A model generated the notes under the pieces. The model did not search any database. It worked only from the letters and a program-made list of their open reading frames with translations, and was not told where the DNA came from. The translations under genes were made by a program, and so were the position numbers. Of a stretch of 64,000 bases of DNA, positions 43,609-51,626 are shown one piece after another. Source of the DNA: Pokkaliibacter plantistimulans (GTDB lineage: Bacteria; Pseudomonadota; Gammaproteobacteria; Pseudomonadales; Balneatricaceae); NCBI RefSeq assembly GCF_046844695.1, contig NZ_CP177354.1:372001-436000 (forward strand), read 5' to 3'. Each line of letters begins with the position of its first letter. Position 1 is the first letter of the stretch.

Positions 43609-43611
43609 GCC

Positions 43612-44334
43612 TTATACCTTCACCGCCAGCATGGAAACAAAGTTAAAGCACTGATACCACACCAGCGCCTGACTGAAGCCCACGGCTTTCAGCCGCTGCT
43701 GATGGGCCTCGATACTCTCGGTGATCAGCACATTTTCCAGCGAAGTGCGCTTCTGGCTGATTTCCAGATCGGAATAGCCGTTGGCGCGTTTGAAATCATG
43801 ATGCAGCACTTCCTGAATGCTCTGCTCCGGTTCGTTGAAGCAGATTTTCTCCGACAGGATCAGCACACCACCGGGCTGCAGGCCGTCAAAAATGGTCTGC
43901 AGCAGTGGCTGACGATCCTGCGGCGGCAGGAACTGTAAGGTGAAATTCAGCGTCACCACCGAGGCATTGTCGATTGCCTGATCACGGATATCCCCCAGCA
44001 CCAGCTCCACCGGCGCACTGGCAGAGTCAGCCTCGACATAGGCGCGGCACTGGCTGAGCATGGCTTCAGAGTTATCGACACCGATCAGCTGGCAGTCACG
44101 CTGTTTGACGCCGTGGCGCATGGCCAGTGTGGATGCACCCAGAGAGCAGCCCAGATCGTACAGCCGGGTTCCGGCACGGGCGTAGCGTGCGCAAATCAGT
44201 TCAATCATGGGGATGATGGTGGTATAGCCGGGCACAGACCGGCGAATCATATCGGGGAAGACCCGGGCCACCGCTTCGTCAAAGGCAAAGCCGCTGACCT
44301 CAGGCAGGGGCGCGGCATAGATTTGATCGCGCAT
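43612..44334 (-). CDS. cmoA: Carboxy-SAM synthase CmoA
   Basis: This 240-residue enzyme makes carboxy-S-adenosylmethionine from SAM and prephenate. The signature FDEAVARVFPDMIRRSVPGY, the SAM loop RLYDLGCSLGASTLAM, and NFTLQFLPPQDRQPLLQTI are typical. It is the first gene of the cmoAB operon and lies 84 bases from the receiver-GGDEF-EAL gene upstream on the same strand. Confidence 0.95.
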   Translation of the reverse strand: MRDQIYAAPLPEVSGFAFDEAVARVFPDMIRRSVPGYTTIIPMIELICARYARAGTRLYDLGCSLGASTLAMRHGVKQRDCQLIGVDNSEAMLSQCRAYVEADSASAPVELVLGDIRDQAIDNASVVTLNFTLQFLPPQDRQPLLQTIFDGLQPGGVLILSEKICFNEPEQSIQEVLHHDFKRANGYSDLEISQKRTSLENVLITESIEAHQQRLKAVGFSQALVWYQCFNFVSMLAVKV

Positions 44335-44418
44335 GGTTCAACACTGGATAGGCAAGAAAAGAGGCGGCTATTCTACTCTCCGACCGTCATCACTGCACGA
44401 ATGTTGTCCTGTTGCTGT

Positions 44419-46131
44419 CTAATTGACCGGCGCGGCCGGTGCGAAAAAGCGCTGCTCGATATCATCGCAGGCCGCTGGTCGCGCCAGGTAGTAACCCTGG
44501 ATGCGGTGGATACCCAGGCGCTGGCAGAGCTGAGTATGGGCCTCGGTTTCGGCCCCTTCACCCACCAGCTGCAACCCCAGTGCATCGACCATCAGCACCA
44601 CACCGCGGATCAGCGCCAGTGCCCGGCTGTCATCCTCATTGGGCGGCATCAGGCTGCGGTCGATCTTGACGATGCTGATAGGGAAGCTGCGCAGATGGGA
44701 TATGGAGGAAAAGCCGGTGCCAAAGTCATCCAGCGCGATAAGGCAACCCAGCGCATGAATGGCGGCAATATTGGCCAGTTTCTCTTCGGCATCATCCAGC
44801 AGTGCGGTTTCGGTCAGCTCGATTTCCACCTGCGCCGGGGCCACGCCATGAAAGATCAGACAACTGTTCAGGAATGCCGCCAGACCCGGATCATTGAGCT
44901 GCACCGCAGAGATATTGATGGCCATACTCAGCGCCTTGCCGCTGCTCCGATGCCAGATCGCCAGCTGACCGATCGCCTGCTCGATGACCCAGCGGCCGAT
45001 GCCATGAATCAGTGCCGACTCCTCCGCCACCGGGATAAATTCTGCCGGGCTGCACAACCGCCCATCCAGTGACCAGCGAATCAGTGCCTCGAAACCGACC
45101 AGATCGCGCTGGCCGGACTCAAACACCGGCTGATAGTGCATCACCAGCTCGTTGCGGTGCATGGCCTCGCGCAGCCGCACTTCCAGCTGATAGCGGCGGG
45201 AAAACTGGGTCTGCATCTCCTGATGGAAGAAACAGAACTGATTGCGCCCATGACGCTTGGCCCGGTACAGGGCAATATCAGCGTGCTTAAACAGCTCTTC
45301 CACCGTATCGCCGTTATCAGGGTGTATGGCGATGCCGATACTGGCACCGGTATTGATAAAGGCACCGTCGATTTCGTAGGGCTTTTCCAGCACCCGCAGC
45401 AGCCGCTGCGCAACCCGGCTGGCATCCTGAGGGTTGTCGATATAGCCCAGGGTAATGGCGAACTCATCGCCCCCCAGACGGGCGAACATTTCATTACCGC
45501 GCAGGCAGCCGCGCATGCGGTTGGCCACCTTGCGCAGCAGCTGATCGCCGACCGCGTGGCCATGGTGGTCATTGACGTATTTGAAGTGATCAAGATCAAT
45601 CAGGATCAGCGCCAGCTTGCCGATACTGCGTTTGCGGCCGGTGACGGCGAATTTCAGTGACTCATCGAACAGGTAGCGGTTGGCAAGGCCGGTCAGGCTG
45701 TCAGATTCGGCCAGCTGCTTGACCCGCTGATAGCTCTTCACCAGTTCCTGCTCCAGCGCAAAGCGGGTCTGTGCCTGCAGGATGGCGCGGTGCAGCCTTG
45801 GTGCGTTGATTTCCGACTTGGGTAAAAAGTCCTGCGCCCCGGCACGCAGGCAGTCGAGGGCCAGCTGCTCCTCTTCCGACACACTCATCATGACGATGGC
45901 GGTGCTGTGATCACGCTTGCCATTGCGCAGTTCCATCAGCATTTCGATGCCATCCCGTTGCGGCATGGAGTAATCCAGCAGCATCACGTCAAAACGCGCC
46001 TGGCTGAAGCAGTTCAGGCCTTCATCCACCGTCGCCGCCTCGACAATCCGGCAGGAGGAATCATCGGCCCACAGGGTGCGCTTCAGATGCTCCCGGTCAA
46101 TGCTGTCATCATCCACTATCAGCACGTGCAT
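44419..46131 (-). CDS. Receiver-GGDEF-EAL response regulator (c-di-GMP)
   Basis: The 570-residue protein has a receiver domain (MHVLIVDDDSIDREHLKRTL, phosphorylatable Asp in VMLLDYSMP, Lys in FLPKSEI). A GGDEF domain with intact RLGGDEFAI follows; its I-site is RGNE, lacking the Asp. The EAL domain has EALIRW, INISAVQL, ELTETALL, DDFGTGFSS, KIDRSL and QGYYLARP intact. It could therefore both make and break c-di-GMP. The start at 46131 has GGGAG 7 bases upstream. It is the third gene after the histidine kinase and receiver protein, separated from them by an inverted-repeat element. Confidence 0.92.
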   Translation of the reverse strand: MHVLIVDDDSIDREHLKRTLWADDSSCRIVEAATVDEGLNCFSQARFDVMLLDYSMPQRDGIEMLMELRNGKRDHSTAIVMMSVSEEEQLALDCLRAGAQDFLPKSEINAPRLHRAILQAQTRFALEQELVKSYQRVKQLAESDSLTGLANRYLFDESLKFAVTGRKRSIGKLALILIDLDHFKYVNDHHGHAVGDQLLRKVANRMRGCLRGNEMFARLGGDEFAITLGYIDNPQDASRVAQRLLRVLEKPYEIDGAFINTGASIGIAIHPDNGDTVEELFKHADIALYRAKRHGRNQFCFFHQEMQTQFSRRYQLEVRLREAMHRNELVMHYQPVFESGQRDLVGFEALIRWSLDGRLCSPAEFIPVAEESALIHGIGRWVIEQAIGQLAIWHRSSGKALSMAINISAVQLNDPGLAAFLNSCLIFHGVAPAQVEIELTETALLDDAEEKLANIAAIHALGCLIALDDFGTGFSSISHLRSFPISIVKIDRSLMPPNEDDSRALALIRGVVLMVDALGLQLVGEGAETEAHTQLCQRLGIHRIQGYYLARPAACDDIEQRFFAPAAPVN

Positions 46132-46157
46132 ATAGGCTCCCTGGTGCACAGCACCCT

Positions 46158-46378
46158 TTAACAGGTCGTTGAAAATCTATCTGCGTTGCCGAATACCGCG
46201 TCAAAAACAGGCTCACAGCCACAGGCTGAACGTGCTTTAGCACGGCCCCGAAGGGGTGAGCGGAGCGAGTCAAATGCTCACTTAGTCCACTAAACTCCGC
46301 TTTTTCGCCTGTTTCTTGTGCCCTCGGGGTATTTCCTTGTCTCGGCTGCCTCGATAACGTTTTTCAACAGCCTGTTAA
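46158..46378. mobile_element. MITE-like element with terminal inverted repeats
   Basis: The left end TTAACAGGTCGTTGAAAA (46158-46175) matches the reverse complement of the right end 46361-46378 at about 16 of 18 bases; a further T follows inward. The 221-base interior has no coding frame but contains palindromic GC-rich parts (CGTGCTTTAGCACG, CCCCGAAGGGG). Short elements with ends related to GTTGAAAAACAGCCTGTTAA are widespread between genes in Gammaproteobacteria. The right end supplies the TAA stop of the receiver gene at 46375. Confidence 0.7.
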
Positions 46379-46824
46379 CGCGGTGTCCGGATCATCGGCA
46401 ACTCAGCAATCTGCCAGTAGCCATCCAGAAGTTTGATAACATCGCGAAATCCGTTGGCCGCCTCGTCCTTGACGAAATATCCGGCAATATGACGGCGGTA
46501 ACTGGCGGCAATGTCCTGCTCGGCGGTGGAGGTGGTCAGGACAAATACCACGGCGCTGCCAAATTCCAGGTCCTGCCGGATCAGCTGCAGAAACTCCAGT
46601 CCGTTCATCCGTGGCATCTGCAGATCCAGCAGAATGATGAAGGGTGACGGCACCAGCCCACGCTGCAACAGCTCCAGTGCCTCCTGTCCATCACAGGCGC
46701 GCAGGATGGGGTTGGCAATACGTTCTTTCTCGAAACTGCGCTGGATGCTCATGGCATCAATATCGTCATCCTCCACCAGCAACAAAGTGACCACATTGGC
46801 GCCGCGGTTCTGCACCTCCTGCAT
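46375..46824 (-). CDS. Stand-alone receiver-domain response regulator
   Basis: This 149-residue single-domain protein has acidic residues in VTLLLVEDDDIDAMSIQRSF, the phosphorylatable Asp in FIILLDLQMPRMNGLEFLQL, TTST and the conserved Lys in AGYFVKDEAANGF. It resembles Rcp1-type receivers that pair with PAS histidine kinases. It lies 38 bases after the kinase gene. Its stop codon is formed by the terminal repeat of the inserted element, so the original C-terminus may have been altered. Confidence 0.9.
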   Translation of the reverse strand: MQEVQNRGANVVTLLLVEDDDIDAMSIQRSFEKERIANPILRACDGQEALELLQRGLVPSPFIILLDLQMPRMNGLEFLQLIRQDLEFGSAVVFVLTTSTAEQDIAASYRRHIAGYFVKDEAANGFRDVIKLLDGYWQIAELPMIRTPR

Positions 46825-46862
46825 GAGCTTTTCCTCCTTTCTGTACCTGTCGGCTTAGCCTG

Positions 46863-48407
46863 TTAGGGTTGCCCATCATCGCTACCGGCGGGCACTGCCG
46901 GTCGTGGCCACTGCACCACCATGGTGGTGCCGCGCCCGCCATCGGAGTCGATGCGCAGGCTGCCGTGATGGTGTTCGACAATCTTCTTCACCAGCGCCAG
47001 CCCCATGCCGCTGCCTTCCACCCGGTCCCGCGGCTGCAGGGTCTGGAACATCGCCAGCGCCTTGTGATGCAGCTCCGGCGGAATGCCCGGGCCATCATCT
47101 TCGACTTCCAGCTGATAGTGCTCGTCACCAATCTGGCAGCGCACCCGGATGTTGCCGTGGCCCTGATCATGATGCTTGATGGCATTGCTGATCAGATTGT
47201 TCAGTACCGTCTCGAACGGCACACGGGGCAGCTGCAGATGGACCACCTCACCGACGCAGCTGAACCCTTCAGGCGCGCCAAGCAGGGCAAAAATTTCTGT
47301 GGTCAGATGGGCCAGCTCAATCTGCTCCACCTCATACTCGCGGCGTCCGGCGCGGGAGTAGGCCAGCAGATCGTCCAGCAGGCGCATCAGGCGGTTGGCA
47401 CGCTGCTTGAGCAGCGCCAGATGCTCCTGCGAGCTGCGCGGCAACAGCTCGGCGCAATCTTCCTCAATCCAGCCGACGATTTTCTGAATGGCATTGAGCG
47501 GCGACTTGAGATCATGGGAGGCGACGTAGGCAAAGCGATCCAGCTCCTCGTTGATGCGGGTCAGATCGTCAATCTGCCGCGCCAGTATCCGCTCGGTCTG
47601 CAGGCGCTGGCGTATATCGATAATGGTCGCAATAACGCTGGTGACGGTGCCGTTGGCATCCAGCAGCGGTGCCAGTGCGACTTCGACATCAATCAGGCTG
47701 CCATTACGATGACGGCCTTTGAGATCGCGCCCGGCGCCCATCGCCCGCGGGGTCGGGTGCTGCATGTAGTGATCGCGCAGGCTGACATGATGCTGATGCA
47801 AAGGCCCCGGCAGCAGGCATTCCACCGCCTGCCCGCGCAGCTCCTCCGGCAGATAGCCGAACAGGCGCGCCGCCTGGGCATTGACCATATCGATCAGCCC
47901 GGCGGCATTCACCGTGATCATGGCGTTCGGCGAATGCTCGATGATATTGGCCAGATTGTGCTCGGCGGCCTGCAGCGCTTGCTGTTCCTGCTGCAGACTC
48001 TGCACCTGCTGGGCCAGCTGCCGCTCCGTGGCCAGCCGCTGGCGGATGTCGATGATGGTGGCGATGACGCCGACGGTTTCGCCGTTATCGTCATGCAGCG
48101 GCGCCAGCGCCACCTCCACATCGATCAGGCTGCCGCTCTTGTGCCGCCCCTGCAGATCGCGCCCGGCGCCCATCGCCCGAGGCGTGGCATGGGCCACATA
48201 ACGATCACGCAGGCTGACGTGGTGTTCAGCCAGCGATACCGGCAGCAGACATTCCACCGGTCGCCCCAGCAGCTCTTCCCGGCGGTAGCCGAACAGCTCA
48301 CAGGCCTGAATATTGACCACATTGATGCGCCCGGCGCGGTCTACGGTGACGATGGCATTGGGCGAGTGCTCAATGATCTTCGCGACGTGATTTTCTGCCC
48401 AGCCCAT
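46863..48407 (-). CDS. PAS-PAS histidine kinase
   Basis: This protein of about 514 residues has two closely similar PAS-PAC units (IIEHSPNAIVTVDRAGRINV and IIEHSPNAMITVNAAGLIDM, each followed by RAMGAGRDL and GSLIDVEVALAPL), showing an internal duplication. A HisKA domain follows with FAYVASHDLKSPLNAIQ containing the phospho-His, then an HATPase domain with NNLISNAIKHHD, VEDDGPGIP and GSGMGLALVKKIVEHHHGSL. There is no membrane segment. The start at 48407 has AGAGGG upstream. It probably signals to the receiver protein and the GGDEF-EAL protein downstream. Confidence 0.93.
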   Translation of the reverse strand: MGWAENHVAKIIEHSPNAIVTVDRAGRINVVNIQACELFGYRREELLGRPVECLLPVSLAEHHVSLRDRYVAHATPRAMGAGRDLQGRHKSGSLIDVEVALAPLHDDNGETVGVIATIIDIRQRLATERQLAQQVQSLQQEQQALQAAEHNLANIIEHSPNAMITVNAAGLIDMVNAQAARLFGYLPEELRGQAVECLLPGPLHQHHVSLRDHYMQHPTPRAMGAGRDLKGRHRNGSLIDVEVALAPLLDANGTVTSVIATIIDIRQRLQTERILARQIDDLTRINEELDRFAYVASHDLKSPLNAIQKIVGWIEEDCAELLPRSSQEHLALLKQRANRLMRLLDDLLAYSRAGRREYEVEQIELAHLTTEIFALLGAPEGFSCVGEVVHLQLPRVPFETVLNNLISNAIKHHDQGHGNIRVRCQIGDEHYQLEVEDDGPGIPPELHHKALAMFQTLQPRDRVEGSGMGLALVKKIVEHHHGSLRIDSDGGRGTTMVVQWPRPAVPAGSDDGQP

Positions 48408-48628
48408 CCTTATCCCTCTCGCCATCCAGCATCAAATGCCCTGTGCGACTGACTGGACACCAACGATCTGCTGACCGTTTCTATGCACAATTGACTAAAT
48501 TATGGACAGCTTTCCAATTTACGCTAACCACAGCGGTCTAGAGCGGCCGGGATAATGAGCCCTGTTCACGCACATCCCACATGGAGCCCTGTTTGCTCCC
48601 CATTAGCGGACCTGCACATGAGCAAATC

Positions 48629-49000
48629 TCACTTCCGCCGCGCCGGGGCGGGCGCGCTGAGCTGCTGGTAGTAGCGGATTTTCTCCTCCAGCCTGAGCAG
48701 ATGCTGCTGTTCCTGGGCAATGCGTGCAGCCACCGCCTCCGCGTGCTGTTCCAGCAGTGCCTGACGTTCTGCCAGTGTGCTGTCACCTTCGGCTCGCAGC
48801 TGGGCGTAATGACAAATCTGCTGCAGCGGCATGCCGGTCTGCTTCAGGCGGCTGATAAACCCCAGCCAGTCCCGGTCACGCTCAGTAAACTGGCGATGAC
48901 CACTGCGGTTGCGACGTACCTGCAGCAGGCCGATCTTCTCGTAGTAACGCAGGGTGTGGGCCGACACGCCGCACTGCTCTGCAAAGGTCTGGATATTCAT
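48629..49000 (-). CDS. MerR-family transcriptional regulator
   Basis: This 123-residue protein has the MerR helix-turn-helix (MNIQTFAEQCGVSAHTLRYY, then EKIGLL and RSGHRQFTERD) and a coiled-coil dimerisation helix (RIAQEQQHLLRLEEKIRYYQ). It lacks the cysteine pattern of metal sensors. It is the last gene of the eight-gene lipid operon, 15 bases after the NTF2-like gene. A regulator of this type is commonly attached to such clusters. Confidence 0.88.
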   Translation of the reverse strand: MNIQTFAEQCGVSAHTLRYYEKIGLLQVRRNRSGHRQFTERDRDWLGFISRLKQTGMPLQQICHYAQLRAEGDSTLAERQALLEQHAEAVAARIAQEQQHLLRLEEKIRYYQQLSAPAPARRK

Positions 49001-49015
49001 CTGCTGTCCTTGTCG

Positions 49016-49498
49016 CTATTCATCTGCCTTGTAAGGAGGGTGAGGAACGGCTGTCAGCCTCGCTACCAGCGTACGGTTGAGCCAGCCCAGCAACGGCAGG
49101 CGGCTGTAGAAATGAGTACCGGCATCCCAATGATCAAGATGACGCAGGACGCGGCCCTGCTCATCGAAATGCAGCTCGCTGACGCCCGGAAAGCACCAGT
49201 CGCCGAGCCCTTTCACCACGCCGCTGAAGTCCCAGCGCACAAAGCACAGGGAACCGCTCCAGGCGCAGTGCTGGATGACAAACCGCGGCTCGCTGACATG
49301 CTCGATAAAGTGCTGCAAGACCCGTTGCACGGCGGCACGACCCTGAACGTGATTGAACGGATCACGAAACTCCACCTGCTCGGTCAGGCAGTCATCCAGC
49401 CCCTGCAGGCCCAGATGCAGCCGGGTGAAGACCTGCAGATAACGCTCCAGCCCCTGCTGCAACAGGCGGGCCGTCACCGCGTCAGACGGCCCGGTCAT
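49016..49498 (-). CDS. NTF2/SnoaL-like protein
   Basis: The 160-residue product has the SnoaL-like cone fold pattern: LTEQVEFRDPFNHVQGRAAV, then VLQHFIEHVSEPRF, WSGSLCFVRWDFSG, and GVSELHFDEQGRVLRHLDHW. Such proteins bind small hydrophobic ligands. It overlaps the SDR gene by 17 bases, so translation is coupled. Function within the lipid operon is not known. Confidence 0.8.
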   Translation of the reverse strand: MTGPSDAVTARLLQQGLERYLQVFTRLHLGLQGLDDCLTEQVEFRDPFNHVQGRAAVQRVLQHFIEHVSEPRFVIQHCAWSGSLCFVRWDFSGVVKGLGDWCFPGVSELHFDEQGRVLRHLDHWDAGTHFYSRLPLLGWLNRTLVARLTAVPHPPYKADE

Positions 49499-50267
49499 AG
49501 CCGGTCGCTCTGGCGATCAGGTAGCGGTACAGGCCCGCTGGCAACAGCCGCAGCAACCCCATCAGCAGGGCAAACCGGCGCGGGAAGCGAATTTCCGCCC
49601 GGCCACTTTGCAATCCGTGAATGATCGCCGCTGCCGCCTGTTCAGGCTCCATAAGGAAAGGCATGGGGAAGGCATTGCGATCAGTCAGCGGCGTGCGGAC
49701 AAAGCCCGGATTGATAATCTGCAGCCGGATGTCGGTGTGATAGAGATCGATAGCCAGTGCCTCCAGCAGGTTATTGAGGGCCGCCTTGCTGGCACCGTAA
49801 CCGGCTGCCGACGGCAGACCACGATACCCGGCCAGCGATGCCACCACGGCAATGTGCCCGGTGTTGTGCTGGATATATCGCGGCAAAATGGCCTCCAGAC
49901 AATGGCAGGTGCCCATGACATTCAGTTCCAGCAGCTGACGCACCTCATCGCTTTGGAAACGCGTCGCCGGGGTGGGGTGATGGCTGCCGGCATTGAATAT
50001 CACCAATTGTGGCAGGCCCTGTTCGACCTCGATCTGCACCAGCGTCTCCGCTACTGCGCTGCTGTCAGTGATATCCAGCGGATAGGCCACGACCTTGCCG
50101 GACCACAACCGGCTGCGTCTGGCCAGCGCCTGCAGCGCCTCCTCATTGCGTGCACTGGCACAGACAGTTACTCCCTGCTGTGCCAGTGCCTCGGCCAGCG
50201 CCAGACCGATACCCTGACTGGCCCCGGTCAGCCACACAGACTGCCAGGGCAAGGAATGGTTGCTCAT
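49482..50267 (-). CDS. Short-chain dehydrogenase/reductase
   Basis: This 261-residue classical SDR has the cofactor loop LTGASQGIGLALAEALAQQG, the NAG motif IFNAGSHHP, the active-site Ser region VVASLAGYRGLPSAAGYGAS with the YxxxK (YGASK), and PGFVRTPLTD. It overlaps the DUF6134 gene by 4 bases. In related clusters this SDR accompanies the Cfa and DUF1365 genes. The substrate is unknown, perhaps a modified fatty acid. Confidence 0.9.
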   Translation of the reverse strand: MSNHSLPWQSVWLTGASQGIGLALAEALAQQGVTVCASARNEEALQALARRSRLWSGKVVAYPLDITDSSAVAETLVQIEVEQGLPQLVIFNAGSHHPTPATRFQSDEVRQLLELNVMGTCHCLEAILPRYIQHNTGHIAVVASLAGYRGLPSAAGYGASKAALNNLLEALAIDLYHTDIRLQIINPGFVRTPLTDRNAFPMPFLMEPEQAAAAIIHGLQSGRAEIRFPRRFALLMGLLRLLPAGLYRYLIARATGYDRAV

Positions 50268-51025
50268 CCGGCGTGGTCCGCGGAAGCCGGGCGGCCATCA
50301 GCCTGCTGCGCCTCAGGCAGCCCGCATTGCTGGCAGATAAACTCAATCGGTGTACCGTCCTTGCCCCTGAAACGCAGCCGCAGCCAGCGGCCTTCGCCGT
50401 CATACCAGACCTCGGTATCGTGCAGCTCGCCCTCATAGCGGTAATGTTGCGCCTGTCTCTGCTGGCCCTGTGCACTGATCACCTGCTGACCCAATGCCAC
50501 GACCTTAATCCTGTTTACCTTGCCGGTCAGGGTATTGAGAACCTGTGACTGCCTGAGCACGGCGGCGTTGTAATGCTGGGTGGTCAGCATCGGCAGGGTG
50601 ACAGCCAGCTCGCCATCGCTGCTGCGGCCGACCAGCTGCTGGCCCTGACGCTGCAGCGACAGCCTGAACGGCTGGCCATCATCGTTCACCGCCACCTGCA
50701 GCTGATCCAGCACGTCGCCGCTGCGACTGCGTTGCCAGACTTCTTCCGCCTGATACTGATAGCGGTAGTCCCACAGCAGTACCTTCACCTCAATGGCCAT
50801 CTGCGCTTCGACACGAAAGCCACCGGCGTCGTCGTCAACAAAGCGGGTGGTGTAGCTGCCGATGGCCTGCCCCTTGCGCATCACGGTAAAACGCAGGGGT
50901 TGCTTGCCGTACAGGTGCTGCCAGTCAGGCTGAGCGGGCATGGCAGCGGCTGGCGTGGCGGCGACGCAGATCGTCGGGCCAGATACCGTCAGCATCACCA
51001 GCAGCCAGAGTAGCAGGCGACTCAC
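50264..51025 (-). CDS. DUF6134-type periplasmic protein
   Basis: This 253-residue protein has a signal peptide (LLLWLLVMLTVSGPTICVAA) and a beta-rich mature domain with QPLRFTVMRKGQAIGSYTTR and WYDGEGRWLRLRFRGKDGTP. This matches the DUF6134 (DUF3108-like) pattern. There is a CQQC motif near the C-terminus. It overlaps the DUF3833 gene by 4 bases. It probably handles or detects lipids in the periplasm together with DUF3833; that is inference. Confidence 0.72.
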   Translation of the reverse strand: MSRLLLWLLVMLTVSGPTICVAATPAAAMPAQPDWQHLYGKQPLRFTVMRKGQAIGSYTTRFVDDDAGGFRVEAQMAIEVKVLLWDYRYQYQAEEVWQRSRSGDVLDQLQVAVNDDGQPFRLSLQRQGQQLVGRSSDGELAVTLPMLTTQHYNAAVLRQSQVLNTLTGKVNRIKVVALGQQVISAQGQQRQAQHYRYEGELHDTEVWYDGEGRWLRLRFRGKDGTPIEFICQQCGLPEAQQADGRPASADHAG

Positions 51026-51591
51026 GGCGTTTCACCCAGCGGCGGTTGCTTGCTGAAGAACAGCGTCACCTCGCCCAGCTCGAAACCCCATTTCGACACT
51101 TTGGCCTTGTTGATCAGCACCCCGCCCGGCTGCAGCCACATCCAGTCGTTGAAGCGCACATGCCATACCTTGTCATCCACCGGCAGCTGCATCTGGTACT
51201 GCCAGTTGAGGGCATTGCCGGCAATATGGCCGCGGGCTTCACCGATCACATCGGCCGCGGTGCCGGTGTAGGTATCATCCTGCGGCCGTCTGATTGACCA
51301 GACCCGCTGCTCACGCTGGCCGTCGTTGTAGAGAAAGCGTTCATCGAGCGTCAGCACGTCGCCATCCCAGTGGCCATCGATGGTGACCTGAAACTGCCTG
51401 CGCACCTTGCCAAAGCGATCCTGAAACAGACCCCAGGCATAGGTGCGACCGGAAAAGTACTGCTCCAGCCGCAGTTTCGGAGTCTGCCCGACAAAATCTT
51501 CGATCTTCATGGTGTTACATCCACTCAGCAGCAGACCTGTAGCCACTCCCAGCAGGCACAAAAGCGCCCCCAGCAGCCTACGCATGCGCAT
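51022..51591 (-). CDS. DUF3833 lipoprotein
   Basis: This 189-residue protein has a lipoprotein signal (LLGALLCLLGVATGLLLSGC) and a lipocalin-like beta barrel with FSGRTYAWGLFQDRFGKVRR, TLDERFLYNDGQREQRVW and VRFNDWMWLQPGGVLINKAK. The DUF3833 family is regularly found with Cfa-like and DUF1365 genes. It is probably anchored in the outer membrane. It follows the methyltransferase gene by 35 bases. Confidence 0.85.
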   Translation of the reverse strand: MRMRRLLGALLCLLGVATGLLLSGCNTMKIEDFVGQTPKLRLEQYFSGRTYAWGLFQDRFGKVRRQFQVTIDGHWDGDVLTLDERFLYNDGQREQRVWSIRRPQDDTYTGTAADVIGEARGHIAGNALNWQYQMQLPVDDKVWHVRFNDWMWLQPGGVLINKAKVSKWGFELGEVTLFFSKQPPLGETP

Positions 51592-51626
51592 CAGACCTGC
51601 CCTCCCCGCTATTCATCCCACGGCGC

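Noticed and set aside
46869..48452. A 527-residue open frame on the plus strand
   Set aside because: It is exactly antisense to the PAS histidine kinase, whose motifs are all intact, and has a low-complexity composition.
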